From contig CAWKAZ010000011.1 in assembly GCA_963847715.1 (NCBI GenBank), forward strand, positions 124,001-188,000: a stretch of DNA of 64,000 bases. Direction: 5' to 3'. The notes under the pieces are model-generated. The model was not told the origin of the DNA. It worked only from the letters and a program-made list of their open reading frames with translations, and made no database searches. The position numbers and the translations under genes are program-made. Shown piece after piece: positions 1 to 8,543 of this stretch (position 1 is the stretch's first letter; every line of letters begins with the position of its first letter). This DNA is from Acidiflorens sp963847715. Its GTDB lineage: Bacteria > Acidobacteriota > Terriglobia > Terriglobales > Acidobacteriaceae.

Positions 1-1
1 C

Positions 2-277
2 GTGGCCTCGCCCGAGGATCCGGACGGCACCGAACTGCAGCTCGCCCTGAACAGCAACCCCGCAGCCAAAGCCTATCAGCAGGCGATCTTTCAACAGAAC
101 CAGCCTGCGGCCATGTTTTTCACCGACGACATCAAAGGCGACCACGAGCGCATCAAAGCGCGGGGCGCCGAGTTCACCATGTCGCCCACGGACGTGACCG
201 CCTCGACCATTGCGATGCTGAAGGACACCGGCGGCAACCTTATTCAGCTCACCCAGCTGGCACACCATTCTCGCTAA
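2..277 (+). CDS. VOC (glyoxalase/bleomycin-resistance fold) protein, C-terminal part
   Basis: The reading frame is open at the left edge, so only about 91 C-terminal residues are present. The GTG at base 2 is probably an internal valine. The visible part starts with VASPEDPDGTELQL, which matches the beta-strand and metal-ligand Glu region of the second VOC motif. It ends with the usual final strand (TGGNLIQL). Such proteins bind a metal and act on or bind small molecules, but the substrate cannot be told. It lies 10 bases upstream of an SRPBCC gene on the same strand, a pairing often seen in stress or co-regulated clusters, so they probably share a transcript. The family call is fairly secure; the function is unknown. 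Confidence 0.75.
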   Translation: MASPEDPDGTELQLALNSNPAAKAYQQAIFQQNQPAAMFFTDDIKGDHERIKARGAEFTMSPTDVTASTIAMLKDTGGNLIQLTQLAHHSR

Positions 278-287
278 GGAGAACAAG

Positions 288-872
288 ATGATCTCTCGCG
301 AGCACTACACACCGGGTCCGGCCAATATCGCGCGGGTACAGAAGACCCTCGGAGAGAAGGGCGAAGAGAAGTGGACGCTCGTCCTCGTCAAAGAACTGCG
401 CCACTCGCCAGAACAAGTCTGGCAGGCGATCACGGATCCGGCCCATCTGCGCGAGTGGGCTCCCTTTGACGCCGATGGGAACCTGGGCATGGCTGGAGCA
501 ACCGTGAAGCTCACCACAGTGGCAGCGCCCGCGCTGCGCATTACCGAAACAATCATAACGCGCGCCGACGAACCCGAGGTGCTGGAGTACAAGTGGGGTG
601 ACTTCAACATGCGGTGGGAACTCGAAAGTTTTGGTAACGGCACGCGCCTTACGCTGTGGACCAACATCGGTCACCGCTTCATCGCAATGGGTGCTGCTGG
701 TTGGCAGATCTGTTTCGATGTTCTGGATCACCTGCTCAGCGGAACTCCAATCGGCCGCATCGTCGGTCCCGAAGCCATGAAGTTCGGCTGGCAGCGATTA
801 AACGCGGAATACTCAAAGCAGTTTGGTATCGAAGCGCCGAACTGGCCGCCTCAAGCGGCTCAAAAACCTTGA
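288..872 (+). CDS. SRPBCC (AHSA1/START-like) domain protein
   Basis: This is a 194-residue cytoplasmic protein. Residues about 28-150 look like an AHSA1-type SRPBCC domain: LVLVKELRHSPEQVWQAITDPAHLREW, then a strand-rich core ending in a long C-terminal helix. The family forms a deep hydrophobic pocket and is often annotated as activator of Hsp90 ATPase homologue or as a polyketide cyclase-like protein; no ligand can be assigned. The ATG at 288 is preceded by AAGGAG at 276-281, which fixes the start. It follows the VOC gene by 10 bases and precedes a DUF4256 gene, suggesting a three-gene operon. Confidence 0.85.
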   Translation: MISREHYTPGPANIARVQKTLGEKGEEKWTLVLVKELRHSPEQVWQAITDPAHLREWAPFDADGNLGMAGATVKLTTVAAPALRITETIITRADEPEVLEYKWGDFNMRWELESFGNGTRLTLWTNIGHRFIAMGAAGWQICFDVLDHLLSGTPIGRIVGPEAMKFGWQRLNAEYSKQFGIEAPNWPPQAAQKP

Positions 873-891
873 ATCGAGGAAATCGCAAATT

Positions 892-1470
892 ATGAAGCGA
901 CCATTAAAGAGCAACAAGCAAGAGTTATCACCAGAACAAAGTGGCCAACTACTCAAAGCACTGAAGGCCCGTTTTGAGAAAAACATGAACCGCCACAAAG
1001 GCCTTGAATGGGGCCAAGTCCAAGCAAAGCTGGAAGCCAGCGCTGAAAAGCTGTGGTCACTCAGCGAAATGGAAAGAACAGGCGGTGAACCGGATGTTGT
1101 TGGCCACGACAAAAAGACGGGCGAATACATTTTCTATGATTGTGCCGCGGACAGTCCGAAAGGCCGCCGAAGTCTTTGCTACGACCGTGAAGCGCTCGAC
1201 TCAAGGAAAGAACACAAACCGAAAGATAACGCCGTGGATATGGCGATTGCGATGGGCATCGAGCTCTTAACCGAAGAACAATATCGCGAGCTGCAGAAAC
1301 TTGGAGAGTTCGACACGAAGACGTCGAGCTGGGTGAAAACACCTCCCGAAGTCAGAGAACTCGGTGGCGCACTCTTTTGTGATCGCCGCTTCAACACTGT
1401 CTTCGTGTATCACAACGGAGCGGAGTCTTATTACGCCGGTCGAGCGTTCCGCGGCTCACTGCGGGTCTAG
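892..1470 (+). CDS. DUF4256 domain protein
   Basis: A 192-residue soluble protein matching the DUF4256 family along its whole length. Conserved stretches include the GGEPDVVG and FYDCAADSPKGRRSLCYDREAL motifs, WVKTPPEVRELGGALFCDRR, and a C-terminal VFVYHNGAESYYAGRAFRG. Nothing is known of the activity. I place the start at ATG 892 because AGGA at 877-880 gives normal spacing. An upstream in-frame extension to 823 would overlap the SRPBCC gene and has no ribosome-binding site. The order VOC, SRPBCC, DUF4256 supports co-transcription. Confidence 0.8.
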   Translation: MKRPLKSNKQELSPEQSGQLLKALKARFEKNMNRHKGLEWGQVQAKLEASAEKLWSLSEMERTGGEPDVVGHDKKTGEYIFYDCAADSPKGRRSLCYDREALDSRKEHKPKDNAVDMAIAMGIELLTEEQYRELQKLGEFDTKTSSWVKTPPEVRELGGALFCDRRFNTVFVYHNGAESYYAGRAFRGSLRV

Positions 1471-1485
1471 GGGAACAATCTCATC

Positions 1486-1695
1486 ATGAAAGAAACCACC
1501 AAACGTTCGATTGTTCGCTGGATTCACATCGTCTTGGCCATTCCGATATTCGGTTATATCTATAGTCCGTTTGAAAGACTGCCAGACTATGCCTTCCCAA
1601 CTCGGTATGTGTTTCTTCCTGCCATGGTCGTTTCTGGACTTTGGATGTGGAAAGGTCACTTGCTTCGGCGACTGATTTCGAAGAGATCGGCCTGA
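1486..1695 (+). CDS. small two-helix membrane protein
   Basis: A 69-residue protein with two predicted membrane spans, about residues 9-26 (WIHIVLAIPIFGYIYSP) and 41-58 (RYVFLPAMVVSGLWMWKG), and a basic C-terminus (LLRRLISKRS). Short proteins with a RWIHI...GYIYSPFE core occur in several phyla as uncharacterised membrane proteins. It starts 15 bases after the DUF4256 stop with GGGGAA upstream, so it may be the last gene of that operon. The function is unknown. Confidence 0.6.
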   Translation: MKETTKRSIVRWIHIVLAIPIFGYIYSPFERLPDYAFPTRYVFLPAMVVSGLWMWKGHLLRRLISKRSA

Positions 1696-1784
1696 CCGGG
1701 AACTCAAACATATTCTCGGCCAAAAAAATCCGCGCCACCCACATTGCAAATGGGCGGCGCGGACGAAGACACCTCTACCGGAAG

Positions 1785-2972
1785 CTAATGCTTACAGTAG
1801 GAGGCCGGCACGGAAATATAGTCGGTGGCTGGAAAGTCGTACCATCCATTTTCGGCGGATGAGGGAACCTCATCGGCGAACCATGGCAGCATGACCAGAT
1901 CCTGCAAGTGATAATCGACGCCATTGATGGGTACGACCACAGCGGGAAAGTCAGTATAGGTTGGACCGTTTCCTTCCGGATCTCCTACCTCGAGAAGGTT
2001 ATTGTGCGAGCACACCGCGCCAGGAGCGCCTTTGGGTGGATAGCGCCAGTCCAGAATAACGTTGTTGACGAAGGGATCATTGAACCACTCAAGGTTTTCG
2101 TGATTGAAAGTGCTGACATCGGCAATGATGGGGTCGACGAGCGCTGGGTCGAGCCAGCTGGTGTAGAGGTAAGTCTGAAATGCTTCGGTGCCGTCGCCAT
2201 TGGTCACGGTATACGCGCTGTGATATCCGAGAGCTTGCGCAATGACGTTATCGGTGACAAAGACTGGCAATTCGTTCGGACCGAGACCGGCGGTTTGAAT
2301 AATGGTTAAAGCCTCAGCATCGATAAAATCGATCAGCACGTTGCCGAAGACGGAATTGCCCATCTTAAACAGCGACCCGGTATCGGGCGCGACCTCGATG
2401 TCGATCGTCGGGAGCACTCGAGGTGCCTTCATTCTTACGCTCCACTTCCTTTCCGGATCCATCTTGTTCCAGAAAGTTGCGCGCTGCATCATTTCGCCGA
2501 ATTGTCCATACCCGCTGGGAAGCTGCGCATTTTGATACATCGGAGAATGGATGATGTTGGTCACGGCTGCGCTGGGATCAAAGACGATTGGGTTAGGACC
2601 GAAGCCGTAGAAGTTCATCCGCAACGGAATGATCACCGAACTGAATTCTACTTGCTTCCCCGAGGTCGGCGGGTAGCCAAGCATGGTGAAGGGATATGTG
2701 ACGCCTCCGAGTGTGAAGGAGGAATTGAAGTGGGTCAGCGAAACAAAATGTGAATCGGCACTGTCAGTCTTTGTTCTGGGAATTCCGCCGCGTGTCTTGT
2801 ATCCGAAGGATTTCAGATACTGCTGGAGCGACACCCGGTCCATCTCGACGATCTTTCCTTGCGGCGCTTGCGACGGCGCCTGCGCGAACGCAGCTGGGGT
2901 GATAGTGAGGCTCATGAACAAAACGGCGATGCAGAGCCACATTAAGTGTTTGCAAACTACTGGGTGATTCAT
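1785..2972 (-). CDS. secreted protein of unknown function
   Basis: A 395-residue protein with a clear signal peptide (MNHPVVCKHLMWLCIAVLFM..., cleavage probably after AFA near residue 28). The mature part has no motif I can name. It is rich in aromatic residues and Pro, lacks membrane segments, and ends with Cys-Lys-His. I chose ATG 2972 rather than the more upstream in-frame start because GAGGAG sits just before it and the signal sequence then begins normally. A 298-base gap separates it from the next leftward gene, so it probably has its own promoter. It resembles the conserved secreted hypothetical proteins common in Acidobacteriota. Confidence 0.7.
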   Translation of the reverse strand: MNHPVVCKHLMWLCIAVLFMSLTITPAAFAQAPSQAPQGKIVEMDRVSLQQYLKSFGYKTRGGIPRTKTDSADSHFVSLTHFNSSFTLGGVTYPFTMLGYPPTSGKQVEFSSVIIPLRMNFYGFGPNPIVFDPSAAVTNIIHSPMYQNAQLPSGYGQFGEMMQRATFWNKMDPERKWSVRMKAPRVLPTIDIEVAPDTGSLFKMGNSVFGNVLIDFIDAEALTIIQTAGLGPNELPVFVTDNVIAQALGYHSAYTVTNGDGTEAFQTYLYTSWLDPALVDPIIADVSTFNHENLEWFNDPFVNNVILDWRYPPKGAPGAVCSHNNLLEVGDPEGNGPTYTDFPAVVVPINGVDYHLQDLVMLPWFADEVPSSAENGWYDFPATDYISVPASYCKH

Positions 2973-3270
2973 AGCACACTCCTCAAAAGGCAGGTGGGGC
3001 GGCCCTAACAGGGCATACGCCAAGCAGGCGCGGATCATACTTCAGCTCGCTGGTTGCGTCAACTTCAAAACCCTGTTGTTTTTGGGTGGCGCAGCGGTTC
3101 ATCGCTGCGATAATTGGCTTGTTTTCAGAATAGGCTTTAGCCGCTGCGGTGGCACTGCTATCTCGAAAATACTTTTCCCGCACCCCCTGCTACTCGCAGC
3201 CTCAGTTCTTTCTGTCAAACTTCGAGAGCAACTCCCGTTATATCTGCGCGGGAGATCTGCCCATCCGACC

Positions 3271-3756
3271 CTACTTGCAATCGATCTTGTTATCTTGCGC
3301 GGCTGCGATCTGCCACTTACCATCGCGCTTCAACCAGGTATCGGTCCAGGCCTGGCACACCTTCGCGTCGGGATGCGCCTTGTCTTTTCCGATGGCGTGC
3401 TCGCTGCCGTAGATGATGGCCACGTTTTCGCCCGAGTTAGTAGGAAAGAACCGCACCCTGGCATCGTCGAGTCCGCAGTCGTGCGCCGAGTGGGGACCTT
3501 TTTCATCGCGGAGCTCATCCGCCTTGGTGTAGCGCTCGCCGCCGGTGCTGGTGCCCTGGAAATCGTCGGCCAACAACTCAGAGACAACTCCATTGTTCAC
3601 GCAAACGCCTTCAGCCCATTTGCGCTCCATGTCGATCATGAACTTCGCGGTCTTGTCGTCGGGCGAAGCCCAATGGCTTGGCTGCGCGTGGGCGACAGTC
3701 GAAAGGACTACGGCGCAGGTTACGAGGCATAGCAGATGTGGAAGTTGGTGGCGCAT
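3271..3756 (-). CDS. secreted NTF2-like (DUF4440/SnoaL-type) protein
   Basis: A 161-residue protein with a signal peptide (residues 1-23, ending AHA) and an NTF2-like domain: a helix with MERKWAEGVCVNNGVVSELLADDFQGTS, then strands ending DTWLKRDGKWQIAAAQ. This is the typical DUF4440 pattern, a cone-shaped pocket of unknown ligand. The start at ATG 3756 is supported by GGAGGG upstream; a longer frame reaching 3903 would run into the neighbouring helicase gene. It lies 94 bases downstream of the DUF2075 gene on the same strand. Confidence 0.75.
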   Translation of the reverse strand: MRHQLPHLLCLVTCAVVLSTVAHAQPSHWASPDDKTAKFMIDMERKWAEGVCVNNGVVSELLADDFQGTSTGGERYTKADELRDEKGPHSAHDCGLDDARVRFFPTNSGENVAIIYGSEHAIGKDKAHPDAKVCQAWTDTWLKRDGKWQIAAAQDNKIDCK

Positions 3757-3850
3757 GGTGCCCTCCGGTGGTTGAGTCACTATACAGGTAAGGATGAAGA
3801 ATGTGGGGCAGACGGAGGTGCACCAGTCTGCGTGCGTCGCCGATCGACAC

Positions 3851-5815
3851 TCAGGCGAGCGTGGGCAACCCGCACAAGCGAAGAAACTCAAACGTGCCGT
3901 CATAGAATGTCGGGGGCCGCGTGTGGTCGGATGCGTCTCCCTTTGGGACGAAAAGAATCATCCCCTGCCGAGCACGTGTCAAAAGTACGCGGTACGCATT
4001 CTTGAGGTAAAGTCGCCTCGATTCGTCAATCATCGATTGCCACTTTGTACCTTCGAAGGCCTGATAGACCCAGATACCATCGCTGTGATGGAAGTCCCCG
4101 TCCCAACATGCTCCGACCCAATCCAGTTCAAGACCTTGGACCGCAAACTCGCTCGCCACATCCTCTAGATAATACGAGGACCGGACATCTGACCTGTCAT
4201 TTAGAAACCAATTGACCGGTTCGATCTTTGCTTTGATATGAATACCTTCTGGCCGAAGGCGTTGCGCACCTGACGAAGCAACTAAACCGAAGCGCTCTGT
4301 TCCGCGAGCTTTGCCACGCAGCCAGGCCTTCGCTACGGCAAGATCGCGAGTCAAATAGATTGGGTAGGCCGCTTCGATCTCCTTGTAGGTGGCGCGAGCA
4401 GCTTCTGGTTCATTGTCAATGATGTAACCGATCACGTGTGAGAGAGCCTCTGCCCGAAATGAGCGCATGGAAACTGCGAGATGAAGATATTCGTCCGAGT
4501 GCACTCGCGGCGATGTGAGAAAGTGTTTCACTTGACTCGAAGAACCATATTCTGGGAGCCCCATGCGAGACGAGATATAAACTTCCCAATCGGGAAATCC
4601 AACTTCGAGAGAATTGATCCACTCGGAGATGCCGGCTTCGCCCGTGTTGATCTCTTGACCTCCACCCACAAGGCAGACGACCGTGCACCAATCCGGATGC
4701 CGATCCATTACGCTAATGAGGAATTCCGGCTCAGACATATTGAAGTCGTGCTGCCCTCGTTTGCGATGCATGAAGCTAGCCGCCTGCTTACGTGTCCAGG
4801 CGCGTTGAGCTTCGTCAAAAACAACAACTTTCTCGAGAGGGACATCAATGTTGCCGACAAAGTCATCTCGAAAATGATGGATGTTCTGAATAAAACTGCG
4901 AACCTCGCGCTGAGCATCTTTTTTCAAGACGCCCTCACGCGCGACTTTGTCACGTGCAAGCGCCTCTCGAAGAACATCAACGAGTGGACCATTGCCTGAC
5001 AGAAAAACAGCGTGCTCGTCGACATGGTCGACCGAGCGCCGTGTAGCGATGTTCAGCCCTGCTAGCGTCTTACCTGAACCGGGTACGCCCGTTACGAAGC
5101 AAATCGCTTTCTTACCTGTTTGCCGAGCGCCGTCGATCACGGAGCTCACGCTGGCACTAGTTTCTTGGAGGTTCTTTGCGCCTGCATCCGATCGTGAGAT
5201 GTCGATAACGCTATGTGTCCGATATAGCACCTCCGCTGCTTGGACAATGGTAGGCGTCGGCTTGTAGCCCTGAGCCATCCACCCTTCAATGTTGAGGCTT
5301 GGGAAAGTTCGCGCGGAGCAAATCGTGTCGATCAGTGCGCCTAGGTCAGTCTTATTTGTTCCGACCGGTGAAGCAACAAGATCTGCGGCAAATTTGATCT
5401 CGGGCATCGGCCTAGATTCGGCATTGGTTGCGACCAACACCGGAACGATAGGAGCGGTGTGACTACCGTCATGAAAGTTCTTTAGATCAACGGCGTAATC
5501 TTCCGCTTGCTCAAAAGCGGCTGATGTATATCCGGTGGCTCCGACCTTGAACTCGATCACAAAGATGATGTTCTTTTCGATCAGAATGGCGTCTGCCCGC
5601 TTACCCATTCGTGGAATATAGAACTCTAGGAAGATTCTTCCGTTCGGTCGGCTGGCGAGGGATGCTTTGAGGATTGAAATCTGTTGAAGCCAAGCCCTCC
5701 TTTGTTGCTCTTCTAACGCGTGATGGTGCTCTCCGGCAAGAACACCTAGCATGCGTTCCGTATCATCCTTGAGGAAGCTCAGTACGGTTGCATTGTAGTA
5801 GGCCCTAATCGGCAT
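3851..5815 (-). CDS. PD-(D/E)XK nuclease-like + DUF2075 helicase-family protein
   Basis: A 654-residue protein. The N-terminal 130 residues resemble a restriction-endonuclease fold: E64, D75 (KRADAIL) and E88-x-K90 (VIEFKVG) fit a PD-(D/E)XK core. Residues about 237-640 form a DUF2075/Schlafen-like P-loop helicase: Walker A GVPGSGKT (243-250), Walker B VVFDEAQ (331-337), GGGQEINTGEAGI (384-396), and a C-terminal YRVLLTRARQG resembling helicase motif VI. Such proteins are thought to act on nucleic acid, and family members are found in phage-defence contexts. It is followed upstream (by transcription) by a MazEF pair. Base composition looks more AT-rich than in its neighbours, which would fit horizontal gain. 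The nuclease call is by eye and less certain than the helicase call. Confidence 0.8.
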   Translation of the reverse strand: MPIRAYYNATVLSFLKDDTERMLGVLAGEHHHALEEQQRRAWLQQISILKASLASRPNGRIFLEFYIPRMGKRADAILIEKNIIFVIEFKVGATGYTSAAFEQAEDYAVDLKNFHDGSHTAPIVPVLVATNAESRPMPEIKFAADLVASPVGTNKTDLGALIDTICSARTFPSLNIEGWMAQGYKPTPTIVQAAEVLYRTHSVIDISRSDAGAKNLQETSASVSSVIDGARQTGKKAICFVTGVPGSGKTLAGLNIATRRSVDHVDEHAVFLSGNGPLVDVLREALARDKVAREGVLKKDAQREVRSFIQNIHHFRDDFVGNIDVPLEKVVVFDEAQRAWTRKQAASFMHRKRGQHDFNMSEPEFLISVMDRHPDWCTVVCLVGGGQEINTGEAGISEWINSLEVGFPDWEVYISSRMGLPEYGSSSQVKHFLTSPRVHSDEYLHLAVSMRSFRAEALSHVIGYIIDNEPEAARATYKEIEAAYPIYLTRDLAVAKAWLRGKARGTERFGLVASSGAQRLRPEGIHIKAKIEPVNWFLNDRSDVRSSYYLEDVASEFAVQGLELDWVGACWDGDFHHSDGIWVYQAFEGTKWQSMIDESRRLYLKNAYRVLLTRARQGMILFVPKGDASDHTRPPTFYDGTFEFLRLCGLPTLA

Positions 5816-5925
5816 CCCAGATTCTTATAGCCTCTTGGTCCTGCGAAGTATAACTCTGGGTGAAACTCGGGGACACGAAGACCTTCCCGACAGAAACGCC
5901 GTGACAGACGGAACGTCCCCCCTAA

Positions 5926-6258
5926 CTAGTCCGAATCACACCCCAAAGAGAACCGCAGGGCGGCACACACTTCATTCATCCGCCCGGCGCTGAGTTGGGC
6001 CACGCGTCTTCCTAATCGCTGTTGAGATACAGTGACCGCGTTGTGCAGGTTGACTGCGCACGGAGACTTCATGCCGTCCTCCTCGTTGAGCACGACTTCC
6101 GAGGGCACACCGCGAATCGTGGAACTGACTGGCGCAACCGTGACCGTAGATAGATAGGAGATGGCGCTGTTGCGCGTCAGCACGAGGGCTGGTCGTTTCT
6201 TGTCGGGCGCGGCAAACTGGTAGAGCCGGACTTCTCCTCGGATTATTCTTCCGGCCAC
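5926..6258 (-). CDS. mazF: MazF/PemK-family toxin
   Basis: About 110 residues. The beta-barrel signature RGEVRLYQFAAPDKKRPALVLTR, followed by VTVAPVSSTIRG and a C-terminal AVTVSQQRLGRRVAQLS, is typical of MazF/PemK endoribonucleases, which cut mRNA and arrest growth. The reading frame can begin at TTG 6276 or GTG 6258. I prefer GTG 6258, which has GGAGG four bases upstream. Either way it overlaps the 3' end of the antitoxin gene, giving translational coupling. It is cotranscribed with that antitoxin. It ends 110 bases upstream of the DUF2075 gene on the same strand. Confidence 0.88.
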   Translation of the reverse strand: MAGRIIRGEVRLYQFAAPDKKRPALVLTRNSAISYLSTVTVAPVSSTIRGVPSEVVLNEEDGMKSPCAVNLHNAVTVSQQRLGRRVAQLSAGRMNEVCAALRFSLGCDSD

Positions 6259-6476
6259 GTGGCCTCCGATTCCCAAGCCCCCATTTCCGCGTTGGCTTGC
6301 GATTGTCGCGAGTAGCCCTGGCGGTCGCGTTCCTCTCTGGCTCGCAGTTCCAACCCGCGGAGATGTTCCCGCAAGGCATCGCGCACCAGAGCGGACCGGT
6401 TTCGCTTCGTGCGCTTCGCGGCTTGGTCAGCCGCCTGTAACAGCTTTTTATCCAGCACGATTTGAATGATTTGCAT
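6243..6476 (-). CDS. mazE: MazE-like ribbon-helix-helix antitoxin
   Basis: A 77-residue protein starting MQIIQIVLDKKLLQAADQAAKRTKRNRSALVRDALREHL, a ribbon-helix-helix DNA-binding domain, followed by a charged flexible tail (EERDRQGYSRQSQANAE) that would wrap the toxin. The ATG at 6476 is preferred; a GTG 30 bases upstream is possible but would place the operator palindrome inside the gene. The antitoxin is expected to neutralise MazF and to repress its own promoter through the inverted repeat at 6478-6507. Confidence 0.85.
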   Translation of the reverse strand: MQIIQIVLDKKLLQAADQAAKRTKRNRSALVRDALREHLRGLELRAREERDRQGYSRQSQANAEMGAWESEATWPEE

Positions 6477-6477
6477 A

Positions 6478-6507
6478 TGTGGAATCCATTCCACAGTATA
6501 CTCCACA
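6478..6507. promoter_or_regulatory. palindromic operator of the mazEF operon
   Basis: Directly upstream of the antitoxin ATG lies the inverted repeat TGTGGAAT-CC-ATTCCACA (6478-6495), followed by a third CCACA half-site at 6503-6507 around the small palindrome AGTATACT. Ribbon-helix-helix antitoxins typically bind arrays of such half-sites, so this is the likely autoregulatory site. The placement is seen in the sequence; binding is inferred. Confidence 0.6.
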
Positions 6508-6928
6508 AAACCGAATTTGACACCAACTGACGGCTGATAGCTGGCAGCTAACCCAGTAACTCCGGAGTTATCTTTCCCACCGAAACACTATTAATCACAA
6601 AGCGACTTGACAACCCATGCCTTCGCTTTTCATGTCCGCAATTCATTGCAAATCAATAACCTAATTTTCGCTATTTTCGCGATTTCGATCGCAAATTTTG
6701 CTCCTCAATAAATATTTTTAGCGAATAGAAAGAGAAGAAACAGACAGGCACGACAAGATCTTGCGCTCGGCGTCCCACTTTTGGGAAAAAATGTGCGTTA
6801 CGGGCGGCCTCAACCTGCAACCCATTGATTTATAAATATCTTACAAGCAAGCCACTCGCCCCGACACGCTTTACACTACGACAGATTTTCCTCCAGCTCA
6901 GGGCAGGCTCGGGGCACTGGCCCGGTGC
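6508..6928. other. AT-rich intergenic region between mazEF and glgA
   Basis: About 420 bases without a supportable gene. It is clearly AT-richer than the surroundings (runs such as AATAAATATTTTTAG near 6706-6720). It contains a perfect 14-base palindrome TAACTCCGGAGTTA at 6557-6570 and an AGCTG/GATAGCTGGCAGC word repeat near 6530-6550. It must hold the mazEF promoter (leftward) and the end of the glgA transcript. No convincing terminator, RNA gene or ORF was found. Confidence 0.5.
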
Positions 6929-8410
6929 CTAAACCAGAACTTTTTCGGCTGGAACTACAGCGCGCAACTGCCGCGCGCGATCGTAAATTTTTCCGTACTC
7001 GCGCGCCGACGCGCCCCAGGAAAAATCATGCCCCATACCATTTCGCATCAGCGTCTGCCACGACGATGGATCCTGATATGCCAGCAGCGCTTGCTTGATG
7101 GTCGCAAGCAGAGCTTCGCCCGTGTAGTCGGTGAACTTGAACCCTGTACCTTTTCCCGTGCGTGCGTCCCAGGGTTCGATCGTGTCATCGAGGCCGCCGG
7201 TCGCGCGGACGATGGGAACGGTTCCGTACTTCAAGCTGTAAATCTGGTTCAGGCCGCAAGGCTCGTACCGCGACGGCATCAGGAACATGTCGGCTCCGGC
7301 TTCGATCTTGTGCGCGACGGCGTTGTCGAACGCTACTTTGATCGCAATCTTGTTTGGGAACAACTTATTCAGCCGCTGGAACATTTCTTCGTAGGGCTTG
7401 TCGCCCGATCCGAGCACGACCATGATCATCTCTTCGCGCGCCAGCCGGTCCATGATCTGGGTGATCAGGTCGAAACCCTTCTGTGCCGCGAAACGCGAGA
7501 CTATGCCGATCACCGGAATTTTCGAATTGGCTTCGGCATTGGTAATGCCGAAAGCGTTCAGCAGATCCAGTTTGCACTTCTGCTTGCCGCTCAGGTCCTG
7601 CGCCGAATACTTGGCGACGGTGAATTTGTCAGTCTGCGGGCTCCACTCGTCGTAATCCACTCCATTGAGGATGCCCGTCACGGTTGCAGCGCGGTTGCGG
7701 AGTACGCCTTCCAGACCGAAGCCGTATTCGGTCGTCTGAATCTCCTGGCTATATTTCTTGCTTACTGTTGTGACGTAGTCCGCATGGACAAGCGCGCCCT
7801 TCAGAAAATTTACCTGCCCAAAGAATTCCATTTTCGAAATCGTGAGCAGGTCCCATGGAAGCATCAGGAGCGGCAAGATATCCGGCGGAAACAGGCCCTG
7901 ATAGCCCATATTGTGGATCGTGAACACCGTCGCCACTTCGCGAAATGCGGGGTCCTCTTCGTAGAGCGTGCGGAGCATGACCGGTATCAGCGCCGACTGC
8001 CAGTCGTGGCAGTGAAACACATGCGGCACACCGAGAATCTTGGAGGCCTCGAGTACCGCTCGTGAAAACAGCGCGAAGCGGTCAGCGTTGTCGGGATAAT
8101 CACCGGCTGGGCCACCGTAGAGTGTGTCGCGATCGAAGTACGGCGGATAGTCCACGAAATAGGATCGGACTCCAGCGCTGGTTCCTGCCGTTACAACTGA
8201 GCAGAAGCGATACTTGTCATCAAAAGGAATCGTGACGCTGCGTACTACAGTTTGCGGATCGACCAGCTTGGTTTGACGATAGCGGGGAACATACACGCTG
8301 ACTTGATGTCCAAGAGCAGCGAGAGCGCGCGGCAAGGCACCGACTACATCGGCGAGTCCACCGGTTTTGGAATATGGGACACACTCGGATGCCGCAAAAG
8401 CAATATGCAT
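6929..8410 (-). CDS. glgA: glycogen (ADP-glucose) synthase
   Basis: A 493-residue GT5 glycosyltransferase, the usual length for GlgA. It transfers glucose from ADP-glucose to the growing alpha-1,4-glucan. The N-terminal ADP-glucose-binding motif KTGGLADVVGALP (15-27) is intact. The GT5 features HCHDWQSALIP and TIHNMGYQG and the C-terminal MPSRYEPCGLNQIYSLKYG and ATGGLDDTI motifs are all present. It is a single gene, divergent from rsmA across about 130 bases, with no other glycogen genes in the window. The protein is complete and looks functional. Confidence 0.97.
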   Translation of the reverse strand: MHIAFAASECVPYSKTGGLADVVGALPRALAALGHQVSVYVPRYRQTKLVDPQTVVRSVTIPFDDKYRFCSVVTAGTSAGVRSYFVDYPPYFDRDTLYGGPAGDYPDNADRFALFSRAVLEASKILGVPHVFHCHDWQSALIPVMLRTLYEEDPAFREVATVFTIHNMGYQGLFPPDILPLLMLPWDLLTISKMEFFGQVNFLKGALVHADYVTTVSKKYSQEIQTTEYGFGLEGVLRNRAATVTGILNGVDYDEWSPQTDKFTVAKYSAQDLSGKQKCKLDLLNAFGITNAEANSKIPVIGIVSRFAAQKGFDLITQIMDRLAREEMIMVVLGSGDKPYEEMFQRLNKLFPNKIAIKVAFDNAVAHKIEAGADMFLMPSRYEPCGLNQIYSLKYGTVPIVRATGGLDDTIEPWDARTGKGTGFKFTDYTGEALLATIKQALLAYQDPSSWQTLMRNGMGHDFSWGASAREYGKIYDRARQLRAVVPAEKVLV

Positions 8411-8543
8411 TGCGAAAGAGCCTCCTGAGCGGGACTCGACCGGCCTCGCTCACGTTATGATGACTAGTGTGGAGATGCAGCGAGCCGCATCTTTTCAAGA
8501 AAAGAACTTCGCCAGTCTAAAGCCGGAAAGAGAGAGGGTCAAC

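Noticed and set aside
2983..3183. 66-codon leftward frame upstream of the 1785-2972 gene
   Set aside because: No ribosome-binding site, no motif, and it covers the expected promoter region.
7028..8065. Long rightward frame of 345 codons opposite glgA
   Set aside because: It is antisense to a fully conserved glycogen synthase and has no recognisable domain; the codon pattern mirrors the real gene.
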